DNA of 64,000 nt from Bryoerythrophyllum caledonicum. Lineage: Eukaryota > Streptophyta > Bryopsida > Pottiales > Pottiaceae. The first letter of the stretch is position 1. Each line of letters opens with the position of its first letter. Made by a program: the position numbers and the translations under genes. This document shows, piece by piece, positions 43,307 through 54,675 of this stretch. The stretch covers positions 10,184,028 through 10,248,027 of the forward strand of contig OZ020519.1 in NCBI GenBank assembly GCA_963971425.1, in the 5' to 3' direction. A model generated the notes under the pieces. That model was not told the DNA's origin and ran no database searches. It worked only from the letters and a program-made list of their open reading frames with translations.

Positions 43307-44580
43307 CAGTAGGGTGACATTCAAATTGGCGATTCCAGGGATAGTGTTCTACATTGCTGCCAACTTTGACGGTCCGTCTTGAGAACTGGAAAATTGTTAT
43401 TTTACCATGAAATTTTGGGGATAACATCACCTTTATGTCAACATCGTGCGTACCACATTTCAAGTCCAAGAGATCTATACAATAAAAGTTATGCAAGATT
43501 TACCAACATGGGGTAGCTGTGAGATAAGTTTTACAGCTACCAACTTTGACACCTTCCCAAGGATTGAGGAAATTTTTTTTTCCATGAAGTTTTTGGAGTG
43601 AAAACACCTTTATGTTGTTTACATGTGTGGAAAATTTCAAGTCCAAAAGATCCACACAAGAAATAATATTACAAATCTACCAACATATGTAGTTTTGAGA
43701 AACAAAGGGGAAAACCATTTTACTACTTCCAACTTTGACACCCTCTTTAGGGCTCAGGTTTTTTTAATTCAACATTATTTTTTTGGCACACGGTCATCTT
43801 TATGTTGATAACATATGTAAGAAGTTTCAAGGCTAGGAAATGTATTCAAAAGATGATATTCAAAATCTACTAACATGGGGGTTAACTATGACAAAGGTTT
43901 CAGAGTTGCCCACTCTGACACCCTCCCAAGGATTCAAAAAATATCATTTGCCCATGAAATTTTGGACATGAAATCATTTCCACGTTGATTATAATTTTGG
44001 AAAATTCCAAATCCAAAAAATACACACAAACAACATATCCCAAATCTACCAATATGAATTGTTGTGAGAAACAAAGGGAAAAGCTCATCACTACTTCCAA
44101 CTTCAACACCCTCCTAGGAATTGAGTTTTTGTTAATACTCAATAAAAACTTTGGCACAAGAAATGAAAATGAAAATGGTATTCCCCTTTGTTCCTCAAAA
44201 CTATACATGTCGGTAGATTTGTAATATTATTTCTTGTGTGGATCTAATGGACTTGAAATTTTCCGCACATGTAAACAACATAAAGGTGTTTTCACTCCAA
44301 AAATTTCATGGGAAAAACAATTTCCTCAATCCTTGGGAGGGTGTCAAAGTTGGCAGTTGAAAACTTTTCTCACAGCTACCCCATCTTGCGTATCATTTTT
44401 TGTATAGATCTCTCGGACTTGAAATTTGATACGCATGCTGTCGACATAAAGATGATGTTGTCCCAAAATTTCATGATAAAATAACAATTTTTCAATCCTC
44501 AAGAGGGTGTCAAAGTTGGCAGCAGTGTAGTGCACTATCCCTGAAATCGCCAAAACGCCAATTTGAATGTCACCCTACTG
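43307..44580. mobile_element. hAT-like non-autonomous element with internal repeats
   Basis: The ends are inverted repeats beginning CAGTAGGGTGACATTCAAAT and extending about 60 bp with small indels into CTGCCAACTTTGACACC. The flanking 8-mers TGCATGTA and CGCATCCA agree at five positions, a weak hint of an 8 bp target duplication as in hAT elements. The interior has about five degenerate units of roughly 160 bp around CCAACTTTGACACCCTCCCAAGGATT and AATCTACCAACAT, some inverted near the right end. No transposase is present. Confidence 0.7.
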
Positions 44581-45352
44581 CGCATCCAAGGAAGGAGGAA
44601 GAAAAACTCTTCATTGATTATTTTATTAAAGAAATTGACGGACTCACGAAGAAGTTTGGGTTGACTAAAACGGGTGACCGAAGTTTTGCTCGTCAAGCCG
44701 GCGCCTAGGCGCCAAAACTCCCCAAAAGTGTTGCCATATAGGCACAACGGAGGATTACGGCCTTTCGACTTTGGGCACAAGTCTGAAGGCCCAAAGGCCA
44801 AACTTTGACCACCTTAACAATGGCATTGGTGGAAACCGACGGCCTCTCGACTCCGGCAACGGGTGTGATTTATGCCCTAATTTGCGTAAACCTGGTCATT
44901 TCTGATGGTGGAAAATCTTGAAATGCATTATCCTTCGTTGAGGTTGAGCACCAAAATGGGGTAATTCAATGGAGTTTAACCTTTATTCTATAAAAACCAC
45001 AGCGTTTACCTTGTTGCCTTACAGTTATGAACAACTTCTGGGGCTTTCTTGACTACAGTACCAGGAATTGTATTTTAAGTCTAGGTATAAGTCTTCACCT
45101 CAGATGGAAGTGTTAATTTAAGGAATGAACAACTTGCGGGGACTGTGTTGAGCAACTTGACTAGCAGGGAATTAGATTGTAAGTCTTGAGGAAAGTGCTT
45201 TGCAGTGGAAGTGGGGGAAAGTGGTGATATGGCAGTCAGTGCTTTTTGAAGGAACACCACAGCAATGCTGCAAATGAAGTTACTTCAAACTATCTTCAAC
45301 GGTGTGGATGAGAACATTCACATCGAAAAAAGATACCAATACGACAGAGGAG
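44581..45352. other. Non-coding stretch, no gene recognised
   Basis: Contains two related phrases starting ATGAACAACTT (45,027 and 45,125), about 100 bp apart, suggesting an old local duplication. Short open frames are unsupported. Confidence 0.4.
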
Positions 45353-45565
45353 TACACCAAAGTTGGTATTTAGTGTTAAGCAAAGTAAATGGCTTGTAAA
45401 TGCTGTAAGTTTTTACTCTCGATGATTATTTTGTACCAACTATGATTCTCCTCTTCAAATAGTACAAATATCTATGCTCTCAGTAATAATCCACATCATA
45501 GGTGAAAAGTAATAGCATTTACAAACCATTTACTGTGTTTTCCACTAAATACCAACTTTAGTGTA
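45353..45565. mobile_element. Small hairpin MITE
   Basis: TACACCAAAGTTGGTATTTA on the left is matched by the reverse complement of ACTAAATACCAACTTTAGTG on the right. Pairing continues inward through GTAAATGG...CCATTTAC and GTAAATGC...GCATTTAC. The 213 bp unit can fold into a near-complete hairpin with no coding. Its ends resemble the CACTACACTAAA ends of the neighbouring element. Confidence 0.7.
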
Positions 45566-45950
45566 GTTTAGTTTGGTCATAGCTCAACCACCATCCACTT
45601 ATTTCTACTATTCATGGCATACAACAAAGTCATGGGGTGTACCTTTCATCAACACCTCCACCTCTCTACTACTATTATAGAAAACACACTATTTCTGAGA
45701 GTGAGGGATTTGGATGAACAAGTTAGTCTGCAGGATGACATCAATATGACTGTTGAAGTCGTAAAAACAATGAGAATGGCCACTACACTAAAATTTATGT
45801 TTAGTGTAGTGGTACAAATAGTGTACTTACCCTAGTACACTATTTGTAAAGAAGTTGACAATTGGTGTCAGCTGCCAATGTCATTAATGTAACCCTCGCT
45901 CAAATCCCAATAAAACCCCAATCATTCCAGCCCATGCTTTTTCTCATTTG

Positions 45951-46100
45951 CAACTTTCAAATGGCCATAAGTAATTCAAATTTTGTCGGAATTGGGCATA
46001 TGAGTTGTTTTTTGGCATCTAAATTTTCTGTAGATGCCAAAAACACCTCATATGCTCAATTAGGATAAAAATTGAGTGAGTTATGGCGATTTGAAAGTTG
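45951..46100. repeat. Subterminal long hairpin, left
   Basis: CAACTTTCAAATGGCCATAA pairs with the reverse complement of TTATGGCGATTTGAAAGTTG. The apex is TGGCATCTAAATTTTCTGTAG then ATGCCA. It is followed by AGCCCTCGACTTCTGGACC, which also follows the right hairpin. Confidence 0.8.
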
Positions 46101-47097
46101 CTGATGAGATACTATAACAGCCCTCGACTTCTGGACCTTTTTCTTCACTTGTACTATTGATACACTAAATGTGCACAAGTGAAGAAATAATTTTAATATT
46201 TTTACCAAAATTGACAAACAAATTTGCAACCATGGAAATATGCCGGAGATTTGCAAAGGCCCACCTCTGGACTTTTTGCATTGAAAGATGATATTCTAAA
46301 TTTACTTTCTTTTTATATATAAGTTAGTACAATTTCCCAATATTCTTCTACCATAATTTTTTTTCCTTAAGATGCAATTTCTTTTTCCTCCCATTTGTAA
46401 GTTTTTTAAACATATTCATGAAAAGTGCACATTGAGAAAAAATTTGGGCTAATAAAATGGATTCATAATATAGGAATTTTGTTGTATAAAAGTCAAAGTT
46501 TGACAATTCCACCTCAAATTTTCTACCTCATAATATTAAATTTAGAAGTAGGCAATTTGTTGAAGCCCAACATCTCTTTCAAATTTTCTCTTTTTGGTAC
46601 AAAATATTTAAAATTTTAAAAATCATTTGAAAATTTGAAATATAGAGTTAATAGGAGTTAGACTTAAGCCTGACCCCCTCCCCTCTTTCAAAATTGCACT
46701 CTTTTAGGAATCATAACAAAATGTTACAATTCAATAATAATTCATGTAATTATTATTTTGAAATTTAATGGTGGAGGTTAGGCTTGAGCCCGATTGGCCC
46801 CCTACGTTCCAACATTGCACTCTTTTATTATGATTTACAAGTTGTTCTACAAGGATTATGTACCATGTTAGAATGTATCACTTAAAACACATTATTTAAG
46901 AAAATGTCACATAGCATATGAAAATGACACAAATGACGATCAACATAGTATTTGTGGAATGTCACAAATGAATACAATTGATACCAACCAAAAATAGACA
47001 TACAAAAAAAGTTTAATGACAAATTTGTATAAAACGAAATATACATATTAACATCTCATGATTTGCACATGAAGTCAATTATAGTTGGCTTGTACAA

Positions 47098-47127
47098 AAA
47101 AATGTCACATGCGCATGTGACATTTTT
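47098..47127. repeat. 30 bp perfect palindrome
   Basis: AAAAATGTCACATGC is followed directly by GCATGTGACATTTTT. It sits near the middle of the CACTA-type element. Confidence 0.9.
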
Positions 47128-48249
47128 ACAAATATTTATATATTTTTATTTTCAACTTCAATGTCAATTTCTATGTAACGAAAGCCTAATGAACATAAAT
47201 TGTCAAAATTCTAAACATGTGGACTTTATTGTAGAATCAATTATAGTAAAATTTTGAAGCTTTACATAGATAGTGCAACTTTATGGGAGGAGGGTCGGGC
47301 TTGAGCCTAACCCCTCACACCTTGATATTTGGTATTTTGAATTTGTTATAAAAATTTAAATTTGGAAATAAAGTGTTAAAAAATGAAAATTTGAAATGGA
47401 AGGGGAAGGTTTGGGCATAAACTAACCCCTCAACTTTCATATTTAAACTTTGAGTTGTAGAATTTGTTATGAAATTATAGAAATGGTGTCAAAGAGTTAG
47501 ATAGTGCAATTTTAACCTTTAAACTTTGATTTGAAGTATTTGTTATGAACTTGTAATCTTCCGCATTTCATATTAGGATGTCATAAGTGCATTATGAACT
47601 TATGATATAATATCAAGATTCAAAATTAGATAAACATTAGATTTACAAATTTGAATTGTGCCTAAGCGCACATATAATTTCTATTAGAATACATTTAGCA
47701 GCTTATATGGTGACGTTTACTGATTATTCGTGCATGTAGATTGATGTAAAACAAAAGTGCACATGTCTATGTGCACTTTTTTTGAATATGGTATTAATTT
47801 ATTATGTTCTCCAATATTTTTCTTCCATTTTTTTCTTTTTTCTTAGGAGTACACTCTTCCTTTCTTTCCATGTCTATATTCTCATTGTCACAAATGTTTC
47901 TCTTTTCTGAAGTTGTAATTTTTTTTATAAAAATTTCTAAGTTCTTCTTTACCCAATATTTTTCTTTCGAATATTTCTCTTTTTTCAAGTTGGAATTTCA
48001 CTTTTCCTCCATATGCACGATTTTTTTTCAATATATTTGTTCCAAATTGTTGAATTCCAAAAGTACTCAAAAGCTACATTACTTTCAATGCACTAAATGT
48101 CCACAAGTAAATAAATATGATAATGCAATCGTTAATAGAAATGTCACAATATAAGCTTCACCATATATTTGTGCAAGCACAATACAATCTTTATTACAAA
48201 TGTGCTTAAACTTTGATTTTCAGCCAAGATATCCATGATTCTCCTCAGT

Positions 48250-48403
48250 CACAACTTTCAAATGGCCATAACTCATTCAACTTTTGGCCGAATTAGGCAT
48301 ATGAGGTGTTTTTCGGCATCTACATTTTCTGTAGATGCCCAAAAACACCTCACATGCCGAATTCGGATAAAAAATGAATGAGTTATGGCCATTTGAAAGT
48401 AGC
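48250..48403. repeat. Subterminal long hairpin, right
   Basis: ACAACTTTCAAATGGCCATA pairs with the reverse complement of TTATGGCCATTTGAAAGT. The apex contains GGCATCTACATTTTCTGTAG then ATGCC. It is a direct-orientation homologue of 45,951-46,100. Confidence 0.8.
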
Positions 48404-48665
48404 TGAGAAGATTCTCTGGCAGCCCTCGACTTCTGGACCCTTTTCAGCCCTGGAGTGCTGGACCTTTCTTTGTACTTCTACTGTTGATACACTAATTGTG
48501 CACAAGTGAAAAAAAATATGCTGAAATCTTTATTAGAAGTGACAAATAGTGTATAAATTGACATTTAGTGTATGGTTTTGTCACTATACTAAATGCCTTC
48601 ACAACAATTGGTGTATGAGTTCGCATTTAGTGTATACTACACTAAACATAAATTTTAGTGTAGTG

Positions 48666-49689
48666 GGAGGGCCTGTCAATTTGACGAAATCTGTGACCAG
48701 GAATATGACCTCTTGAGAGTCTCATGACCGTTTTCCCTCCCTGGTCATCTCTTTTCTCGGCTTGGTCAAGTTGGCCATGCTCGAGATGGACTTTCTGACA
48801 CGTACTGCGACGATCCCGAATAGATCTACACGGTCCCACTGCCACCAGCTGTCACATACAATGGACGGAGGGTATGGTGTGGTGAAAAAACGCTCGTAAA
48901 TTTTCACCAGTCCCATGGACTTCTTTGCGGTTGATACCTTCAGTGTATGCACTTACCCGGACTCAGGGTATATGCAGGGACTTGAGCGTCAGTGGTTGAC
49001 ACCCTGCCATGACCGGGAGAACATTCTCAGATGGGTTCATGAACCTCTATACCCCGTTCGTGGAGACCTCAATTGGTAACCGTGTGTATGTTGCTATCCG
49101 GACATGTAGGTTGATAACTATCATTGCATCCTGACCGGAGGATAACCGGTGATACAAGGGTTGCTTTCAATACCCTTACTGATGCCAAATTTTAAGAATA
49201 TCCCCTGTTGAGGACTGGTACAACAATGCATACCTCGGATTATGCCCGGTTCGAGATATCCGTGGGTTTATACCCGATGTTTTTAGATGTCCACGCTCTG
49301 GTCGGATTCAGCGACGTTTTGTCCCAATCCTGGATTTAAACCGGCATGGTACCGGTTGGGCGTCCCCTTGTTAACACTGAGAAATTTAATGGATGACTGA
49401 TGTGCATGCAATTTTGCCTAGAGCGGCAGCCTCTGCGGAGCTTCGTTTACATAAATACTCTCGCATGGAGTTATATTTCGACAATTGAAAGTGAATACAG
49501 ATTAGGAATAACGCACATTTGTTTGCAGACATGTGTGATCGACTTCACTTGTGCACTTCAACCGTAAAGGCTGAAACGGCATCCACCTAATGGACATCTT
49601 CATGTGAAGTGGACGTCCAAGGAAATATAGGAAACAATTTAAACTACTTCTCATATACTCTACGTCATAGTCGTTGTGCCGTGTGTCTC
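48666..49689. other. Non-coding stretch left of the TNPA-like gene
   Basis: GC-balanced sequence rich in CCGG-containing words (for example GACCGGAGGATAACCGG near 49,133 and TACCCGGACTCAGGGTA near 48,954). These may be subterminal repeats of the autonomous CACTA element, whose left terminus I could not locate. No gene recognised. Confidence 0.4.
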
Positions 49690-52063
49690 TCACGCAGTTT
49701 TCTTGTGCAGAAACCTTGTGTCCCATTTCACAAATACGTTGGAGCCTGTAGGTTTCACCACTGCCTCGTCTACAGTTTGAAAAGGTTGGCAAGCTTCAAC
49801 ATGAAGGAGTTGTAGATTCGGAATTATGACCCTATGTATCTGAACCATCTGTTCACCCTGGTCGCAGAGGTGGCCGAATTTTTGTGCTTTGGCCTTCCAG
49901 CTACCCCCAGTTTTACCATCTGCCACAACTCGATCGCCACTGTCTGGATGTGACAGGTAGCATAGTTTATTCACTGTAATTGCATCGCTACTAGAACGAG
50001 GTGGAAACTTCAACGCTGGATTGTCGACGGTATCATCGTCTTGTGATTCAAGCTCAATAGGAAGACCCTTGCCTCTGGTCGTTTTCGTGGGAATATCAAC
50101 GAAAACTTGATGCGGATCTTGCAACATCGGTGGAGGTGGCCTCTGTGCAGACATATGAACTTTACCCACAGTTGTATGCGAGAGGTTGGAATTCGACATT
50201 GGCTCCTGTGCAACAGATTCGGATGCACCAGCACTCTCAATCATGGAGCCGTTAGCGACGGATTGATCAGAAATGTCGGTAGATACGGCTTGCATGTCCT
50301 CGACACGTCTATTTCTTGGACCGAGATTGTTTCGCGTGTTCGGAGTGAGGAGCACCGTCTCCTCACTCATCCATAATGGTTGAGGATCCACAAGTCCACC
50401 ACCTGTCGCGATCGGAGTATCCAGCCGAACCGTCGTTGTTGGAGGCGGGTCATGAATAATTGTCTTTGTATGCTGTCGAGGTGCGTCATCGACATTTGCT
50501 GGAGTTGGGGCTGAGTTGGAATTCGCGTTCAAGAGACGCAGAAGAATGTCCTTGAAGTCCCGTTGGGTGTGCAATACTTCTGTGACCATTGCAATGTTCT
50601 GCGTGACTTGGGAGGCTAGGTCGACGACGCGCGTCTCGAGCTGGATTATGCGCGTTGATTTGCCTCCCTGAAATGTGATCGAGTCACCCTCGATTCGCAC
50701 TCGAGAGGACGGCCTTCGGCAATACTCAGGGGTGATATGTCCCTGTTAACACATAACATGTTTGTATCCCCCCCCTCGTTAGTCAAAGTACATCCGAAAT
50801 ATTATGTTCAACATCAGGGGGCTAGGCTTTATTTGAACTAACCCATATATAGGCTGGATTGTCATTATGGTCGTCAAGGGAGTCCGGAGCAGAGCCGTGC
50901 GTCGAGGCAGCTCTGGCGCTACTGGATGCATGCGCCGTCGACCCGCCCAAAGCCGACCCTCCCGAGGGGATTGAAGAAGCACCTATGAAAGACAACCTCT
51001 GAACACACAATGCTATTACCCGTTAAATACGAGTAAGTGATCATGTCAATGTTTACTTTTTGCACTTTGAAATTGCATGCATGGACATTAAGTGATTTGC
51101 GAATCAAAAGCATTGCTCCTAAACTGAAGTACAAATCTGTCTGACCTAGCTGTGTGGTGTGGATGTCGACGTGGGACCTTGGCTTCCATGGCTGCTTGAC
51201 TTCTGTGGTCCAAGCGCTCGTAGTGCAACCATTTGTTCACTTTCCGCTTTACCTGCCACACTCAGCCAGTATTTCCGCAATGTGCCAAATGTCTCATCCG
51301 GACATTTGTCATGTTGCGCACTTTGAGTGGAAAAAAAATATTCTTTCCACTCTAATCTATCATTCTTGACAACCCCTTTCAAGTATTGGGATAGGTATCG
51401 TGAACACAATGGGTAATCGTACGTGAAGACTTCTTCTAATGGAGCATAAATTTTTTCAACAGCCTTCCACCATGTCCCCTTCTTCCCTCTGTAGCTCCTA
51501 ATGCTTTGGTCCATGCATTGCCTAGCTATCAAACGAACCTGTATATGCCATGCACTCTTTAATCCAATCGGCTTACCTGTGGTGGTGGTGGGGACGTGGA
51601 CGACTGGTGACCTTCTCTCTGCATGTGCGTTGGCCATCTCACTGAGGTATGGCTTCACATACTGTCGGTTGACTCTCCTCCTCTTATTGTGGTCGTCTTC
51701 GGACATGCGCCAGGCAACTTCTGAGGGAGTACCGCTACCTTCACCGGGGGCCACTGCCACGGGTGAATGGTTAGCAGGTGGACAAAGTCTTCGATTAGGA
51801 AGTGGACTGACCGTAGCTTCATACGCGGGCATATGGAATCGTGCTGCTGCATGTTCATGTTGACCAGATCGTGGTGTCTGCACCGCATACGAGCCATCCT
51901 TGTCCCACGCACTTGGCCCTGAAGCAGTTGGAGCGGTAAAAGGGTGAGCCTCTGTCCTTCCATGCCCATGTACGAGGCCGTGGTCGAAGCCACCTCCATG
52001 ATGATCGTCCTCAAACTCAGCTTCGAAAGAGGCACAGTCGTAGGGGGGATAATCCGCCTGCAC
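49690..52063 (-). CDS. TNPA-like (plant En/Spm, Transposase_24-like) protein gene
   Basis: Three main coding blocks on minus: 52,063-51,146, about 50,988-50,830 and about 50,735-49,690. The first begins MQADYPPYDCASFEAEFEDD and contains the conserved block LKSAWHIQVRLIARQCMDQS, YPLCSRYLSQYLKGVVKN and CPDETFGTLRKYWLSV. This resembles the Ptta/En/Spm family that binds subterminal CACTA repeats. The second has the STHGSAPDS-type linker, and the third a heptad-like segment (RIIQLETRVVDLASQVTQNI) and a Ser/Thr/Pro-rich tail. It is divergent from the TNP2-like gene with about 2.6 kb between, a normal CACTA layout. Splice sites were only partly resolved. No internal stops were seen inside blocks. 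Confidence 0.65.
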
Positions 52064-54675
52064 ATCGTCAATACATTAGGTGAAAGATACAGACCTATGA
52101 GATTATGTGACGTTACATCGCTAGCATCGACCAAGTACTCACACTGTCGTGGGACTCAAATCTGAAATTGAAAGTACTAATTCATTATTCCAATGGATAG
52201 AATCGGATAAGTGCTCGTATAAAGTAAATGAGATTCTGTGCCTACTGTGATTGAATGAACTGCCGGGGCAAATATGTTGCGAACCAGTTGGAAAGAAGGA
52301 GAAGGACCTGATTCCGTCGTGTCGAAGGACGTATGCCTGGCCCTATGTCTCCAGCCCAAAGAGCACGCGCAGGGAAGACTCCGGAGCTCTGTCCGATTGG
52401 CGACGTCATCTTCCCTCCTCCCGTCGCCCGAGCGTGTTCTTGGCTATGCAGATGTGGAACTAGAAGCCGGGGCCATGAATCTCCGGAGTCATACTGGGAT
52501 GACGATACCTCTGAGGTGCTAAATATCGAACATGATCCGGATCCTGACACTGATTGTGACTCCTCCATTAGGTTTGCACTATGATTTGTACTAATACATG
52601 GGGAACTAACACCTAGGTTTACAAGTGCCGCAGTTCTAAGGAGGTGTGAAGGCTCCTGGAGCATGCGGGTTTAGGTTTCCCACCCTCAAAGGCGAGGACC
52701 TAGGATATTACATTACTGAATCCGTCCATGACAGAGGCTTGAAATAGATTAAAATCGTATACAAGATATTTGTCAGCAGCCCAGAATGGCCTGTACAATT
52801 TAGTGCGCCGTCGCGGACGACATCTGTTGTTCCGTGGGATGGAGCCATAGAATAATGCATGCCAGGAGACTCCCACTGTATTCCACTAACGACACGGTTA
52901 GGCCATTAGCCAATCACATGGCGCTGCACTGAACATGAAGTCATGTAGTCGAACGCAGTGGTCGATACACAAGGGAGTCATAAATGCAACGACAAAACGT
53001 GTAATATTAGTTAGATGAGGTGGACATCCATCGCGGATTTGTATTTGCCAAAGGCGGGGACTCTAGAAGGCGGAGGAGTATATAAGACAGAATAGGTACA
53101 TGTAGACAGTGCAGATTTTTGGAAATGTCTTGAGCAGTACTTCGGCCCGCCCTGCTTCGGATTTTGATTTGCTGATACGATCGATTCATATATGTTCAGT
53201 ATGCTTAATGGATTTTCCAAGGTCAACCTCAAGTGTTTCACGCTCTATCTCTTCTTTCGAGAACTTACAGACGTTTTCAGAATGCGAGTTCATTGAATGA
53301 AAAAATGAGGATTTCTAAGGTTTATTATGCACTTGCTTTATCACAACAGAACTCTGTCGGCTAGTTTTATCGGTAGTGGAAGATTACTTCCTTCCAGAAT
53401 TAATATATTTCATTGCTGACAGTTACTGCCATGCAGTTCACGTGTACGACAAGAGTAGGATCTTCTGTCCCAGGTGCCATAAAGGAGAAAGAAGCTACCT
53501 CTAACCTCAACAAGGGGAGTTTGTCTCCAGAATCCAGAAAGCATGATATCTCCCGTATTAGGCATTCAGCATTAAAATCAAAGGCGGCGACTTGGTGTAA
53601 TATTAGAGGGCATCTGGCCAGATGGACTATTCTCCTTGCAGCAATAGTCCAAGGACACTCTAACGCCGGGGGACTTTTGTGTTCTACTGGACTATTTGTG
53701 GATTCATGCGCAATGCATGAGTGCAATGTTGAATCACTCTTCCGTACATCGCATGTGTTGATGCATGTTACTGAACTAGTCAACGGCTACCGAGTGAGAT
53801 CGTCCAACTAGAATACTGGATCCAATTTGTGGTACTCCCGCATACGCGATAATGGACAGAGAGCTATGCACGGGAGATATGGAGACAGACTCGGGAGAGC
53901 AGGTGGATCTGGAGGAAGAAAGCGATGGTGACGAATGCTGGAACCTGCACGACCTCGAAGAGCACTTCTAGTTCGGTCCTCAGTTCTTCGGCATGGAGAA
54001 GCCATATCACATTATTGTGGCCGAGGTGAACACTAGTGTACTGACGACGCTCCTCCTGCTCCGCGTAGGCTCTGAGTATGGACAGGAGTAGCTGGCGCAC
54101 GACACAGAGATTTGGGACCGTGTCTTTGCAATGAATTTGAAATTTTATATGAGTTAGCGGCTGTATAGGCGTAGGACGATATTCCGACTCATTTAGACGG
54201 ATATTCTGGACGTCCCCTCTTGATCAGCTCGTAGAGCATTCAAGTCTCGGGTCCACTAGGTACTATCACTGCATGTAAATGTACGTTACCTATGTCGTAT
54301 CCATTTCCTGACTTGAATAAACGACAACCGTTCCATGATTTCGGTAGTTCATGGAGTACTCATGACTGAGGAATGAGATTGTACACTGCGATCATTCGCA
54401 ATCTTTTTAAAAAATTTCGAGTACACACTTCGATAGTGGGGGCTTCTTGGTCCATTGGCCGTCGGAAGAGGTGCTGCCTTAAACTTGAAAGAAGTTAGAG
54501 CGCTTACTCTGCCGTCGTTCAATTTAGCACTCACCCTTCTTTTCAACTCCGCCTTTTGCACATGAGTCACTATACACTCTTAAAACAAGTGATAGGAGCG
54601 ATTCCGATGCGCATGCTTCTCTACGGAGGTTTAGGATATTTCTAAAGTTACACAGAAAGTGGAGCCTCTGTCTAT
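52064..54675. promoter_or_regulatory. Intergenic region between the divergent CACTA genes
   Basis: No convincing gene, although open frames exist near 52,242-52,664 (minus) and 53,413-53,811 (plus). Position between two divergent transposon genes suggests it holds both promoters. A further CACTA-internal exon could be hidden here. Confidence 0.35.

Larger units (their letters stand above)
45781..48665. mobile_element. CACTA-type non-autonomous element built of nested hairpins
   Basis: Both ends carry a 30 bp inverted repeat starting CACTACACTAAAATTTATG, and each terminal repeat is itself a small hairpin. Two about 150 bp hairpins (45,951-46,100 and 48,250-48,403) lie inside each end, in direct orientation to one another. 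The interior is AT-rich, with recurring GGCTTGAGCC-type phrases and a 30 bp perfect palindrome at 47,098. No transposase. A 3 bp duplication is imperfect (GGC before, GGA after). It belongs to the same family as 26,408-27,649. Confidence 0.8.

Noticed and set aside
47794..48154. Lys- and Phe-rich frames on opposite strands within the CACTA-type element.
   Set aside because: These are products of A/T composition with no domain and mutually exclusive frames.
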